This document shows positions 37,273-47,206 of a stretch of 64,000 bases of DNA, piece after piece. Position 1 is the first letter of the stretch. Each line of letters starts with the position of its first letter. The DNA is from Saccharopolyspora elongata (GTDB lineage: Bacteria; Actinomycetota; Actinomycetes; Mycobacteriales; Pseudonocardiaceae): assembly GCF_004348985.1 (NCBI RefSeq), contig NZ_SMKW01000046.1:1-64000 (forward strand), read 5' to 3'. The position numbers and the translations under genes are program-made. The notes under the pieces were generated by a model. That model was not told where the DNA came from, did no database searches, and was given only the letters and a program-made list of their open reading frames with translations.

Positions 37273-38478
37273 ATGCGCAACCGCAAGAAGATGAGCCTGC
37301 TCGCGGGCGTGCTGGCCGCCACCACCGCGGTCGCCGCCTGCGGCACGGCCGGCTCCTCGAACCCGGCGCCCGGCGGCCACGGCTTCAAACCGCCCGCGCT
37401 GCCCGCCCTCGACGCGCTCGGCCAGCCCGAGGGCGAGCTCAACGTTCTCGCCTGGCCCGGCTACGCCGAGGACGGGTCCAACGACCCCGCGGTGGACTGG
37501 GTGACGCCGTTCGAGCAGGAAACCGGCTGCCAGGTCAACGTCAAGCCGTTCGGCACCTCCGACGAGGCCGTGAACCTGATGAAGACCGGCCAGTACGACG
37601 TGATCTCCGCATCGGGTGACGCCTCGCTGCGGCTGGTGGCGGCGGGCGACGTCGAACCGGTCAACACCGCACTGGTCCCCAACTACAACGACGTGTTCCC
37701 GTTCCTGAAGGACAAGCCGTGGAACAGCGTCGACGGCACCTCGTACGGCGTGCCGCACGGCTGGGGCGCGAACCTGCTGGCCTACCGCACGGACAAGGTC
37801 CAGCCCGCCCCGGACTCGTGGTCGGTGATGTTCGACCCGAACTCGCCGCAGAAGGGCAAGGTCATCGCCTACGACTCGCCGATCTACATCGCGGATGCCG
37901 CCCTCTACCTGATGAAGCACCGGCCCGAGCTGGGCATCACCAACCCCTACGCGCTCGACGACAAGCAGTTCCAGGCCGCCGTCGACCTGCTCAAGCAGCA
38001 GCGGCCGATGGTCAGCGAGTACTGGTCGGACTACCTCAAGGAGAGCCAGGCCCTCAAGAACGGCGACGCCCACGTCGGAACCGCCTGGCAGGTCACGGTG
38101 AACCTGACCCAGTCCGAGGGCGCCCCGGTCGCCGCCACGCTGCCCACCGAAGGCGCCACCGGCTGGTCGGACACCTGGATGGTCTCGGCGAAGTCGAAGC
38201 ACAAGACCTGCGCCTACAAGTGGCTGAACCACATCGTGAGCCCGCAGGCCAACGCCAAAGTCGCCGAGTACTTCGGGGAATCCCCGGCCAACCCGAAGGC
38301 GTGCGAGCTGACCGAGGACCGCAACCACTGCACGACCTACCACGCCGGGGACGCCGGCTACGCGTCGCAGATCTGGTACTGGACGACGCCGATCGAGCAG
38401 TGCCTCGACGGGCGCACCGACGTGAAGTGCAAGGACTACGGCGAGTGGACTCGCGCCTGGACCGAGATCAAGGGCTGA
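37273..38478 (+). CDS. potD: Extracellular solute-binding lipoprotein, PotD-like
   Basis: 401 residues; signal with lipobox VAAC (Cys23) and a PotD-type two-lobe binding protein (LNVLAWPGYAEDG, TGCQVNVKPFGTSDEAVNLM, YDVISASGDASLRL). Binds the solute, by family a polyamine or small amine. 26 nt after potA. Confidence 0.83.
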   Translation: MRNRKKMSLLAGVLAATTAVAACGTAGSSNPAPGGHGFKPPALPALDALGQPEGELNVLAWPGYAEDGSNDPAVDWVTPFEQETGCQVNVKPFGTSDEAVNLMKTGQYDVISASGDASLRLVAAGDVEPVNTALVPNYNDVFPFLKDKPWNSVDGTSYGVPHGWGANLLAYRTDKVQPAPDSWSVMFDPNSPQKGKVIAYDSPIYIADAALYLMKHRPELGITNPYALDDKQFQAAVDLLKQQRPMVSEYWSDYLKESQALKNGDAHVGTAWQVTVNLTQSEGAPVAATLPTEGATGWSDTWMVSAKSKHKTCAYKWLNHIVSPQANAKVAEYFGESPANPKACELTEDRNHCTTYHAGDAGYASQIWYWTTPIEQCLDGRTDVKCKDYGEWTRAWTEIKG

Positions 38479-38550
38479 CGCGAACCGCGGCCGGTGGGTG
38501 CGAGGGGCGTCCACCGGCCGCCCACCCCCGACGAGCGAGGATCGAGAGAG

Positions 38551-39441
38551 ATGACAACCACGGCCTCCGCCGAGCGCGCTCCGCGCCGGTCGTCGAGCTT
38601 GCTGTACCGCAGACCGCGGCTTCGGCTGGGACTGCTGCTGTCCGCGCCGATGCTGTGGCTGGGGCTGGCCTACCTCGGTGCCCTGGCCGCCCTGTTCATC
38701 ACCGCGTTCTGGAGCACCGACCCGTTCACCGGCCAGGTGGTGATCGAGTGGTCGCTGGACAACTTCGCGACGCTGCTCACCGACGAGGTCTACCGGACCG
38801 TCACGCTGCGCACGGTCGGAATCGCCCTGCTGGTCACCGTCGTGGACGCGGTGATCGCGTTCCCGATGGCCTACTACATGGCCAAGTTCGCCTCGCCCAG
38901 GGCGCAACGGCTGCTGGTCATCGCGATCATGACCCCGCTGTGGGCCAGCTACCTGGTCAAGGCCTACGCGTGGCGGGTCATGCTCTCCGGCAACGGCGTG
39001 GTGCACTGGCTGCTGAGCCCGCTGGGCCTGGACGCCCCCGGCTACGGACTGCTCGCCACCGTGATCACGCTGTCCTACCTGTGGTTGCCGTACATGATCC
39101 TGCCGATCTACGCGGGCCTGGAACGCCTTCCGGACTCCCTTGTGGACGCTTCCAGCGATCTGGGTGCCAAGCCCTGGCGCAGCTTCCGGTCGGTGGTGCT
39201 GCCGCTGGTCTTCCCGGCGATCGTGGCGGGCTCGATCTTCACGTTCTCGCTGTCGCTGGGCGACTACATCGCGGTCAAGATCGTCGGCGGCACCAACCAG
39301 ATGCTGGGCAACGTCGTTTACGACAACATCGGCGCCGCCAACAACCTGCCCTTCGCCGCGACGGTGGCCACCGTCCCCGTCGTGATCATGCTCTGCTACC
39401 TGGCGGCGGTCCGCCGGACCGGCGCCCTCGACAACCTCTGA
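38551..39441 (+). CDS. potB: ABC transporter permease, PotB-like
   Basis: 296-residue permease with six helices. Cytoplasmic EAA-type loop DASSDLGAKPWRSFRSVVLPL couples to the ATPase. ATG 38551 follows GAGAGAG; a longer upstream frame lacks homology. Forms the channel with the PotC-like permease. Confidence 0.83.
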   Translation: MTTTASAERAPRRSSSLLYRRPRLRLGLLLSAPMLWLGLAYLGALAALFITAFWSTDPFTGQVVIEWSLDNFATLLTDEVYRTVTLRTVGIALLVTVVDAVIAFPMAYYMAKFASPRAQRLLVIAIMTPLWASYLVKAYAWRVMLSGNGVVHWLLSPLGLDAPGYGLLATVITLSYLWLPYMILPIYAGLERLPDSLVDASSDLGAKPWRSFRSVVLPLVFPAIVAGSIFTFSLSLGDYIAVKIVGGTNQMLGNVVYDNIGAANNLPFAATVATVPVVIMLCYLAAVRRTGALDNL

Positions 39442-39475
39442 ACCCCGCTTCGCAACCGTGTTCCGACCGCGTTCC

Positions 39476-39523
39476 CCGCAATTTCCATTGAAATCGAACC
39501 TTCGATTTCAATGGAAATTGCGG
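39476..39523. repeat. Perfect 23-bp inverted repeat between potB and potC
   Basis: Arms 39476-39498 and 39501-39523 are exact complements with a 2-nt loop; each contains ATTTC-N4-GAAAT (centres 24 bp apart), the same design as the first structure at 36011 but with the arms in the opposite order. Located inside a transporter operon, where it would form a very stable mRNA hairpin. Confidence 0.78.
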
Positions 39524-39592
39524 ACCCGGGAACTCGCTTCGAAGACCAGACCCTGGCCCACTCCCGAAACAGCCCCTCTAGGAGCCGCTGCG

Positions 39593-40399
39593 ATGAGTGC
39601 TTCCCGAACGACCCGGCTGGTGCTGCTGGGCGCGCTCGTTCTCGGACTGGCGGTGATCTACTTCCCGCTGCTGGTCGTGCTGCTCAACTCGGTCAACGCC
39701 GACACCACGTTCGCCTGGCCGCCGTCGTCCTTCACCTTTGAGTGGTGGCACCGGGCGCTCGGCAACCAGGGCGCCCTCGACGCCCTGGCGACGAGCGCGC
39801 TGGTCGGCGTGGCCTCGACCGCGATCGCGCTGGTCCTCGGCACGATGGCCGCATTCGCCCTGCAGCGGTTCCGGTTCTTCGGCCGCGACCAGGTGTCGTT
39901 GCTGATCATCCTGCCGATCGCGCTGCCGGGGATCGTCACCGGCATCGCGCTCAACAACGCCTTCCGCACCATCCTGGGCATCGACCTCGGCCTGTTCACG
40001 GTCATCGTCGCGCACGCGACGTTCAGCATCGTGGTGGTGTTCAACAACGTCGTGGCCCGGCTGCGGCGGATGGGCGGCAACCTGGAGGAGGCGTCGATGG
40101 ACCTCGGCGCAGGCGGAGCCACCACCTTCCGCCTGGTGACGTTCCCGATGCTGCGCTCCGCGCTGCTGGCGGGCGGACTGCTGGCGTTCGCGCTGTCCTT
40201 CGACGAGATCATCGTCACCACCTTCACGCTCGGCACCGGCATGGAAACGCTGCCGATCTGGATCCTCAACAACCTGTTCCGCCCCAACCAGGCCCCGATC
40301 GTCAACGTCGTGGCGGCCGTGCTGATCGTGTTCTCGACGGTCCCGGTGTACCTGGCGCAACGGCTCTCCGGCGACACCAACGCCGGCGGCCGCCTCTGA
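39593..40399 (+). CDS. potC: ABC transporter permease, PotC-like
   Basis: 268-residue permease with six helices and EAA loop EASMDLGAGGATTFRLVTFPM. ATG 39593 has AGGAG upstream. It follows potB with an unusual gap that contains the inverted repeat. Last gene of the importer operon. Confidence 0.83.
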   Translation: MSASRTTRLVLLGALVLGLAVIYFPLLVVLLNSVNADTTFAWPPSSFTFEWWHRALGNQGALDALATSALVGVASTAIALVLGTMAAFALQRFRFFGRDQVSLLIILPIALPGIVTGIALNNAFRTILGIDLGLFTVIVAHATFSIVVVFNNVVARLRRMGGNLEEASMDLGAGGATTFRLVTFPMLRSALLAGGLLAFALSFDEIIVTTFTLGTGMETLPIWILNNLFRPNQAPIVNVVAAVLIVFSTVPVYLAQRLSGDTNAGGRL

Positions 40400-40584
40400 G
40401 CCGCGTTCGCCCCACCGAGTCCACCCCCAGCAGATCCCCCCGGCATGACGAGCGGTCCGCTTGTGACATCGCGCCCAGGCGTGCGGGACCGCGGGGAAGG
40501 CGCGCCCGTTGTCAGGCATGCTCTACGCAACGGACCAGGTCCGCGGCCGAGCGGATCCTGGTGGTGGACTCGGGGTGGTGCCAG

Positions 40585-41532
40585 GTGACCTTGCAGCAGC
40601 TTCGCTACTTCCTCGCCGTCGCGCGCGCCCTGCATTTCACCAAGGCGGCCGAGGCGGTCAAGGTCGCGCAGTCCTCGCTGAGCAACCAGATCCGGGCTCT
40701 GGAGGCAGAACTGGGCGCGGAGCTGTTCATCCGCGCCCGCGGCGAAGTGCTCCTCACGCCCGCCGGGGAGGCGCTGCTGCCGATCGCGACCCGGATGCTG
40801 GCAGACGCGGACGTCGCCAAGCGCGAAGTGGCCGACGTGGTCGGTGTGCACGGCGGGCTGGTCCGCCTCGGCGCGCCTCCGAGCCTGTGCGTGACGGTCC
40901 TCGCCGACGCCCTGCGCGCCTTCCACCGCGAGCACCTGGGCGTGCGGCTTTCCGTGCGGGAGAACGGATCGCGCGACCTGGCGAGCGCGCTCCTCCACGG
41001 TCAGCTGGACCTCGCCCTCGTCGTCCTGCCGACCGGCGGCGTCAGCGACCAGCCCTCGCTGTCGATCACGCCGCTGCTGACCGAGGAGCTCGTCGTCGCA
41101 ACGGCCGCCACCGGCACCACGCGGCCGAGCGCGCCGATCCCGATCGAGGCGCTGCGCGACCGGCAGATGGTGCTGTTCCGCGAGGGCTACGACCTGCGGG
41201 AGACGACCCTGCGCGCGTGCGCGGAGGCCGGCTTCACCCCGAAGCTGGCCGTCGAGGGCGGCGAGATGGATGCCGTGCTGTGCTTCGTCGAGGCCGGGCT
41301 GGGCGCGGCGATCGTGCCGAGGATGGTGCTTTCCGGGCGCCCCGGCCTGCGCGGCACCCGGCTCGCGCGCCCGGGCCTTCGCCGCACGATCGGCCTCGCG
41401 CGCAGGACCGACACGGCGCCGACGAACGCGGTGCGCGCGTTCGAAACCGCGCTACTGGACTTCCTGCGCAGCGCGGCGGCCACCGGCGACCTGCCCAGCG
41501 GAGTCGAGTTCATCGGCGGCAGACCGGACTGA
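40585..41532 (+). CDS. LysR-family transcriptional regulator
   Basis: 315 residues: intact helix-turn-helix (LQQLRYFLAVARALHFTKAAEAVKVAQSSLSNQIRALEAELG) and effector domain (about 90-290, with LVRLGAPPSLCVTVLADALRAF). GTG 40585 is chosen so that the HTH starts near residue 1; an earlier GTG at 40561 is in frame. It stands between the importer operon and sdhCAB, same direction; it may control sdh. Effector unknown. Confidence 0.83.
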   Translation: MTLQQLRYFLAVARALHFTKAAEAVKVAQSSLSNQIRALEAELGAELFIRARGEVLLTPAGEALLPIATRMLADADVAKREVADVVGVHGGLVRLGAPPSLCVTVLADALRAFHREHLGVRLSVRENGSRDLASALLHGQLDLALVVLPTGGVSDQPSLSITPLLTEELVVATAATGTTRPSAPIPIEALRDRQMVLFREGYDLRETTLRACAEAGFTPKLAVEGGEMDAVLCFVEAGLGAAIVPRMVLSGRPGLRGTRLARPGLRRTIGLARRTDTAPTNAVRAFETALLDFLRSAAATGDLPSGVEFIGGRPD

Positions 41533-41839
41533 CCGGAGTCACCCGGCGGAGACCAGCACGATGCCGGTGCCCGTGTAGAGCGCAAGCCAGAGCGGTGCGG
41601 ATGGATCCGACCCGCCCGCCGATCCCGTGGGCCAGTGCCATGGTCGCCCCTCTCCCATCGCGTCCCGGAGAACTGAGGATGACGGCGGGCCGATGTGACA
41701 TCCGGACCAGCCGGTGCCGAGACCTGGGACACACCTGCGGCGCCGCGAGACCCCTCACGAGCGGCGATCGCCTCGGGCTATCGAGCCCAGCGTCTCACCA
41801 TATTGGACAGTGCCGGAGTGCCGTGCCTAGCTTGCTTTC
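41533..41839 (+). promoter_or_regulatory. sdh upstream region with leaderless promoter
   Basis: No gene is seen. A promoter for sdhC is visible: -35 TTGGAC (41804-41809), 18-nt spacer, -10 TAGCTT (41828-41833), GTG 6 nt later. A palindrome GGGCT-N4-AGCCC (41776-41789) just upstream could be a regulator site. The sequence TGTGACATC occurs at 41694 and also about 1.2 kb upstream, before the LysR gene. Confidence 0.55.
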
Positions 41840-42595
41840 GTGACTCTCCAAGACGAACGAGTCGAACCCGCGCTCCCTGCTCGCGATCGAAGGCCCGCGG
41901 CCGGGCGCGAGCGCCGCCGGACGTCGATCGGCAGGCTGTGGTCGTCGACGGCCGGCAAGAAGATCGTCATGGCGGCGTCGGGTGCCATCCTGCTGCTGTA
42001 CGTGGTAGCGCACATGCTGTCCAACCTCAAGGTCTTCATCTCCCCGGCCAGCATCGACGCGTACGCGGTGTGGCTCCGCAGTCTGTTCGACGGCCTGCTG
42101 GGGTACGAGGGTTTCGTGTGGGTCGTGCGGTTCGTGCTGCTGGCCGCCGTGCTCGTGCACGCGACCGCCGCCTACCAGCTGGCGCGTCGGGCGAAGGCGG
42201 CCCGGCCGGTCGGCTACCGGCGCCGCCCGAAGGTGCAGGCGGGGTACGCGGTGCGCACCATGCGGTGGGGCGGCGTGATCCTCGTCTTCTTCGTCGTCTA
42301 CCACCTGCTCGACCTCACGACCGGCCACGTCAACCCGCACGGCGTGCACGGCGAGGTCTACCGGAACGTGGTGGCCAGCTTCCAGCGCTGGTACATCGCG
42401 CTGTTCTACGCGCTGGCGGTCTGCTCCCTCGGCCTGCACATCCGGCACGGGTTGTGGAGCGCCATGCAGAGCCTCGGGGCGATGACCGCCGCGCGGCAAC
42501 GAGCCGCGAAGCTGACCGCGCTCGTGGTCGCGATCGCCATCACCGCCGGGTTCCTCTCCGTGCCGTTCGCCGTGGTGACCGGGATTCTGAAATGA
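41840..42595 (+). CDS. sdhC: Succinate dehydrogenase cytochrome b subunit
   Basis: 251-residue di-heme-type membrane anchor with five helices as in Bacillus-type SdhC ([72 protein letters not shown]). Heme-ligand His residues sit in the helices (AHM, VHA, YHL, LHIRHG). GTG start placed by a leaderless promoter. Anchors SdhAB to the membrane and passes electrons to menaquinone. Confidence 0.86.
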   Translation: MTLQDERVEPALPARDRRPAAGRERRRTSIGRLWSSTAGKKIVMAASGAILLLYVVAHMLSNLKVFISPASIDAYAVWLRSLFDGLLGYEGFVWVVRFVLLAAVLVHATAAYQLARRAKAARPVGYRRRPKVQAGYAVRTMRWGGVILVFFVVYHLLDLTTGHVNPHGVHGEVYRNVVASFQRWYIALFYALAVCSLGLHIRHGLWSAMQSLGAMTAARQRAAKLTALVVAIAITAGFLSVPFAVVTGILK

Positions 42596-42603
42596 GGGCA
42601 ACG

Positions 42604-44535
42604 ATGCCGCTGTACACCGAGGGCGAGCCGATCGCGGACGGCAAGGCACCGGACGGGCCGATCGCCCGCCGCTGGGAGCAGCGCCGGTTCTCCGCGCGGT
42701 TGCTGAGCCCCAACAACAAGCGCAAGCGCACGGTGATCGTCGTCGGCACCGGGCTCGCCGGCGGTTCGGCCGCGGCCACGCTCGGCGAGCTGGGCTATCA
42801 GGTCTCATCGTTCTGCTACCAGGACAGCCCCCGCCGGGCGCACAGCATCGCCGCGCAGGGCGGGATCAACGCGGCGAAGAACTACGCCGGCGACGGCGAC
42901 AGCGTGTACCGGCTCTTCCACGACACCATCAAGGGCGGTGACTTCCGCGCCCGGGAGTCCAATGTGTACCGGCTGGCCGAGATCAGCACCCAGATCATCG
43001 ACCAGTGCGTCGCGCAGGGCGTCCCGTTCGCGCGCGAGTACGGCGGGCTGCTGGACACAAGATCCTTCGGCGGTGCGCAGGTTTCCCGCACCTTCTACGC
43101 GCGCGGCCAGACCGGGCAGCAGCTGCTGCTCGGCGCTTACCAGGCGCTCGCCCGCCAGATCTCCGCGGGGACGGTGACCATGCACCCGCGGACCGAGATG
43201 CTCGACCTGGTCGTGATCGACGGGCGCGCCCGCGGCGTGGTGGTCCGCGACCTGGTCAGCGGCCGGGTGTCCACCCACCTCGCGGATGCGGTGGTGCTCG
43301 CGACCGGCGGCTACGGGAACGCGTTCTACCTGTCCACCAACGCGAAGGGCTGCAACGCCACCGCGATCTGGCGCGCGCACCGCCGCGGAGCGCTGTTCGC
43401 CAACCCGTGCTTCACCCAGATCCATCCCACGTGCATCCCGGTCAGCGGGGAACACCAGTCCAAGCTGACCCTGATGAGCGAGTCGCTGCGCAACGACGGC
43501 AGGGTGTGGGTGCCGCAGGCGCGCGGCGACACCCGCCCGCCGGAGCGGATCCCCGAGGCCGAGCGCGACTACTACCTCGAACGAATCTACCCCAGCTTCG
43601 GCAACCTGGTGCCGAGGGACATCGCCTCGCGGGCGGCCAAGAACGTCTGCGACGAGGGCCGCGGGGTCGGTCCCGGCGGGCGCGGCGTGTACCTCGACTT
43701 CGCCGACGCGATCGAGCGGCTCGGCGCACCCGCGGTGAAGGCCAAGTACGGCAACCTCTTCGAGATGTACGAGCGGATCACCAACGAGGATCCGTACCGG
43801 GTGCCGATGCGGATCTATCCGGCCGTGCACTACACGATGGGCGGCCTCTGGGTCGACTACGACCTGCGCAGCACGATCCCGGGGCTGTTCGTGATCGGTG
43901 AAGCGAACTTCTCCGACCACGGCGCGAACCGGCTCGGGGCGAGCGCCCTGATGCAGGGCCTCGCCGACGGCTACTTCGTGCTCCCGAGCACGATCGGCGA
44001 CTACCTCGCCGACTGTCCTGCCGAGACGATCACCGACAGCCACCCGGACGCCGTCGCGGTGGCCGGTGACGTCCGCGAGCGCATCGATCGGCTGCTCGCG
44101 GTCGGCGGCGATCGCACCGCCGACTCCTTCCACCGCGAACTCGGCGGCATCCTGTGGGAGCACTGCGGGATGGAGCGCAACGCGGCCGGGCTCCGCTCGG
44201 CGATCGACCAGATCTCCGCGCTGCGCGGGGAATTCTGGCGCGACCTCCGGGTCCCCGGCACCGGCGCCGAGCTGAACCAGTCGCTGGAGCGAGCCGGCCG
44301 GGTGGCCGACTTCCTCGAACTCGCCGAGCTGATGTGCGTCGACGCGCTGCACCGCGAGGAGTCCTGCGGCGGGCACTTCCGCGCGGAGCACCAGACCGAG
44401 GACGGCGAGGCGCTGCGCGACGACGAGAACTTCGACTACGTGGCGGCCTGGGAGTTCACCGGCAACTCCCCCGTGCTGCACCGCGAGCACCTGCAGTTCC
44501 ACGAAGTCCGGCCGAGCCGGCGAAGCTACCAGTGA
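42604..44535 (+). CDS. sdhA: Succinate dehydrogenase flavoprotein subunit
   Basis: 643 residues. FAD fold [17 protein letters not shown], covalent-FAD His region [18 protein letters not shown], substrate/active site QIHPT and [29 protein letters not shown]. Oxidises succinate to fumarate or the reverse with menaquinol. ATG 42604 follows GAGGG; an ATG four codons earlier overlaps the sdhC stop. Confidence 0.9.
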   Translation: MPLYTEGEPIADGKAPDGPIARRWEQRRFSARLLSPNNKRKRTVIVVGTGLAGGSAAATLGELGYQVSSFCYQDSPRRAHSIAAQGGINAAKNYAGDGDSVYRLFHDTIKGGDFRARESNVYRLAEISTQIIDQCVAQGVPFAREYGGLLDTRSFGGAQVSRTFYARGQTGQQLLLGAYQALARQISAGTVTMHPRTEMLDLVVIDGRARGVVVRDLVSGRVSTHLADAVVLATGGYGNAFYLSTNAKGCNATAIWRAHRRGALFANPCFTQIHPTCIPVSGEHQSKLTLMSESLRNDGRVWVPQARGDTRPPERIPEAERDYYLERIYPSFGNLVPRDIASRAAKNVCDEGRGVGPGGRGVYLDFADAIERLGAPAVKAKYGNLFEMYERITNEDPYRVPMRIYPAVHYTMGGLWVDYDLRSTIPGLFVIGEANFSDHGANRLGASALMQGLADGYFVLPSTIGDYLADCPAETITDSHPDAVAVAGDVRERIDRLLAVGGDRTADSFHRELGGILWEHCGMERNAAGLRSAIDQISALRGEFWRDLRVPGTGAELNQSLERAGRVADFLELAELMCVDALHREESCGGHFRAEHQTEDGEALRDDENFDYVAAWEFTGNSPVLHREHLQFHEVRPSRRSYQ

Positions 44536-44550
44536 TCAGCGGAGGCGATC

Positions 44551-45306
44551 ATGCGTTTCACCCTGCGCATCTGGCGCCAGGACAGCCAGGACTCGGACGG
44601 GCGGCTCGTCGAGTACGTCGTGGACGACGTGCTGCCGGACATGTCCTTCCTGGAAATGCTCGACGTGCTCAACGAGCGGCTCGCCGCCGACGGCGAGCAG
44701 CCGGTCGCGTTCGACCACGACTGCCGCGAAGGAATCTGCGGCATGTGCGGGATGATGATCGACGGGATCGCGCACGGCCCGCAGCGGGAGACCACCACCT
44801 GCCAGCTCTACATGCGGCACTTCGACGAGGGAAAGCCGATCACGATCGAGCCGTGGCGGGCGAAGCCGTTCCCGGTCGTGCGCGACCTAGTGGTGGACCG
44901 GAGCGCGTTCGACCGGATCATCGAGTCCGGCGGCTACATCAGCGCGCCGACCGGCAGCGCGCCGGACGCGCACGCGGTCCAGGTGCGCAAGCGCGACGCG
45001 GACCGCGCGTTCGAGGCCGCGGCCTGCATCGGCTGCGGCGCCTGCGTGGCAACCTGCCCGAACGGCTCCGGGATGCTGTTCACGGCGGCGAAGGCGACCC
45101 ACCTCGGCAGCCTCCCGCAGGGCCAGCCGGAACGGCTGAGCCGCGCGGAGAACATGCTGGAAACCCATGACGACCTGGGTTTCGGCGGCTGCACCAACAC
45201 CGGCGAGTGCACGGTGGTGTGCCCGGTGGGCATCCCCCTCGAAACGATCGCCCGGTTCAACCGCGACGTCCTGAAGGCATCCTTCCGCGACACCGCGGCG
45301 AGCTGA
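44551..45306 (+). CDS. sdhB: Succinate dehydrogenase iron-sulfur subunit
   Basis: 251 residues carrying three clusters: [2Fe-2S] [16 protein letters not shown] with a later Cys (TTTCQLY), [4Fe-4S] [13 protein letters not shown], and [3Fe-4S] region [15 protein letters not shown]. 15 nt after sdhA. Wires SdhA to the cytochrome b anchor. Confidence 0.9.
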   Translation: MRFTLRIWRQDSQDSDGRLVEYVVDDVLPDMSFLEMLDVLNERLAADGEQPVAFDHDCREGICGMCGMMIDGIAHGPQRETTTCQLYMRHFDEGKPITIEPWRAKPFPVVRDLVVDRSAFDRIIESGGYISAPTGSAPDAHAVQVRKRDADRAFEAAACIGCGACVATCPNGSGMLFTAAKATHLGSLPQGQPERLSRAENMLETHDDLGFGGCTNTGECTVVCPVGIPLETIARFNRDVLKASFRDTAAS

Positions 45307-45409
45307 ACTCCTGTTCGGGGAACAACGTCGTCGGTGTCGGCGTTGCCGGGATCGTGCACCCGAACTTGCTGATCGACGCGGCGGAGCCATGGTGAACGCT
45401 CTTCCCCAG

Positions 45410-45439
45410 CCGGCTGTCTGGCTGTCGCTCGACAGCCGG
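45410..45439. terminator. Hairpin downstream of sdhB
   Basis: Arms CCGGCTGTC (45410-45418) and GACAGCCGG (45431-45439), 12-nt loop, about 100 bp after the sdhB stop. Plausible terminator of the sdh operon. The rest of 45307-45500 shows no gene. Confidence 0.45.
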
Positions 45440-45500
45440 TCGGCGGCCGGGTCATCTTGGTCGGCGGCATGACGGTCGTTCGCTGAGAACGGGAGTGTTC

Positions 45501-45581
45501 ATGGCAAGCAGCGCCACCACCGCTGTCGTCGCCCACGGGTCCGACCTGCACTACTGGCGGCACGTGCTGCTCGTCTTCTGA
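45501..45581 (+). CDS. Possible 26-residue peptide upstream of gnd
   Basis: An ATG with GGGAG about 5 nt upstream opens a 26-codon frame (MASSATTAVVAHGSDLHYWRHV then LLVF) ending in TGA at 45581, about 110 bp before gnd. Size and place resemble a leader peptide, but there is no codon run pointing to a particular amino acid and no clear attenuator after it. May be chance. Confidence 0.25.
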   Translation: MASSATTAVVAHGSDLHYWRHVLLVF

Positions 45582-45694
45582 CCCGGACGACGACGGCCTG
45601 CACCCGGTCACCGGAGCCGAGAAGATGGCAGGCGGTACACCGCGGACCCCACGGCCCGAAAGCTGCACGCACTATCCGAACCAGAGAGGTCCAC

Positions 45695-47143
45695 ATGGAC
45701 ACCAGGACAGCAACCGCGAACATCGGCGTCGTCGGTCTGGCGGTGATGGGTTCGAACCTGGCCCGCAACCTCGCCTCGCGCGAAGGCAACACCGTCGCCG
45801 TCTACAACCGCACGTACGCGCGCACCGAGGAGCTCCTCGCCGAGCACCCCGAGGCCGGTTTCGTGGCGAGCGAGACGATCGACGACTTCGTCGCGTCGCT
45901 GGCGAAGCCGCGCACCGCGATCATCATGGTGCAGGCCGGGGCGGGCACGGACGCGGTGATCGACCAGCTCGTCGAGCGCTTCGAACCCGGCGACATCATC
46001 GTCGACGGCGGCAACGCGAACTTCCACGACACCATCGCCCGGGAGCAGCGGATCGCCCCCACCGGCATCCACTTCGTCGGTGCCGGCATCTCCGGTGGCG
46101 AGGAGGGCGCGCTCCACGGCCCGTCGATCATGCCGGGCGGCTCGGCGGAGTCCTACGAGACCCTCGGGCCGATCCTCGCCTCGATCGCGGCCGTCGCCGA
46201 GGGCGAGCCCTGCGTCACCCACGTCGGCACCGACGGCGCGGGCCACTTCGTGAAGATGATCCACAACGGCATCGAGTACGCCGACATGCAGCTGATCGCC
46301 GAGGCGTACGACCTGCTGCGCACCGTCGGCGGCCTCCAGCCCGCGGCCATCGCCGACGTCTTCGCGGGGTGGAACGAGGGCCCGCTGGAGTCCTACCTGA
46401 TCGAGATCACCGCCGAGGTGCTGCGCCAGGTCGATCCCGCCACCGGCCGGCCCTTCGTCGACATCGTGCTCGACCAGGCCGGTTCGAAGGGCACCGGCGT
46501 GTGGACCGTGCAGAACGCGCTCGACCTCGGCGTCCCGGTGGGCGGTATCGGCGAGGCCGTGTTCGCCCGCGCCGTCTCCTCGAAGCCGGCGCAGCGCGCG
46601 GCGGTGCAGCGGATCGTGAACTCGCGGCCGACGGTGCAGGAGGCCGGCACCTCCTTCGCCGACGACGTCGCCAAGGCGCTCTACGCCTCCAAGGTCGTCG
46701 CGTACGCGCAAGGCTTCGACGCCATCATCGCCGGGGCCGAGAAGTACGGCTGGGACATCCACAAGGACCGGATCGCCAAGATCTGGCGCGGCGGCTGCAT
46801 CATCCGCGCCCAGTTCCTCAACCGCATCGCCGAGGCCTACGACGAGAACCCGGACATCGCGACCCTGCTCGAAGCGCCCTACTTCGCGCAGGCCGTCGCC
46901 GACGGCGAGGCGGCCTGGCGCCGCGTCGTCGCGACCGCCGCCCTCTCCGGCGTGCCGGTCCCGGGATTCAGCTCCGCGCTCAGCTACTACGACTCGCTGG
47001 CGGTGAAGCGGCTCCCCGCCGCGCTGGTGCAAGGCCAGCGCGACTTCTTCGGCGCGCACACCTACAAGCGCGTCGACAAGCCCGGCACCTTCCACACCCT
47101 CTGGTCCGGCGACCGCGCCGAGGTCGAAGTCCCCGGCCACTAG
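45695..47143 (+). CDS. gnd: 6-Phosphogluconate dehydrogenase, decarboxylating
   Basis: 482-residue enzyme of the pentose phosphate pathway making ribulose 5-phosphate, CO2 and NADPH. Full-length family size. NADP site GVVGLAVMGSNLARNL with NRT(Y) after the second strand; substrate site VGAGISGGEEGALHGPSIMPGG; catalytic Lys in HFVKMIHNGIEY; C-terminal GQRDFFGAHTY(K)R. Monocistronic as far as seen. Confidence 0.93.
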   Translation: MDTRTATANIGVVGLAVMGSNLARNLASREGNTVAVYNRTYARTEELLAEHPEAGFVASETIDDFVASLAKPRTAIIMVQAGAGTDAVIDQLVERFEPGDIIVDGGNANFHDTIAREQRIAPTGIHFVGAGISGGEEGALHGPSIMPGGSAESYETLGPILASIAAVAEGEPCVTHVGTDGAGHFVKMIHNGIEYADMQLIAEAYDLLRTVGGLQPAAIADVFAGWNEGPLESYLIEITAEVLRQVDPATGRPFVDIVLDQAGSKGTGVWTVQNALDLGVPVGGIGEAVFARAVSSKPAQRAAVQRIVNSRPTVQEAGTSFADDVAKALYASKVVAYAQGFDAIIAGAEKYGWDIHKDRIAKIWRGGCIIRAQFLNRIAEAYDENPDIATLLEAPYFAQAVADGEAAWRRVVATAALSGVPVPGFSSALSYYDSLAVKRLPAALVQGQRDFFGAHTYKRVDKPGTFHTLWSGDRAEVEVPGH

Positions 47144-47206
47144 CAAGCCGGAAGTCCGGTCAGGACAAGCACTTTCCCGCCGGGTGTGGGGAATCCTCGC
47201 CACCGC

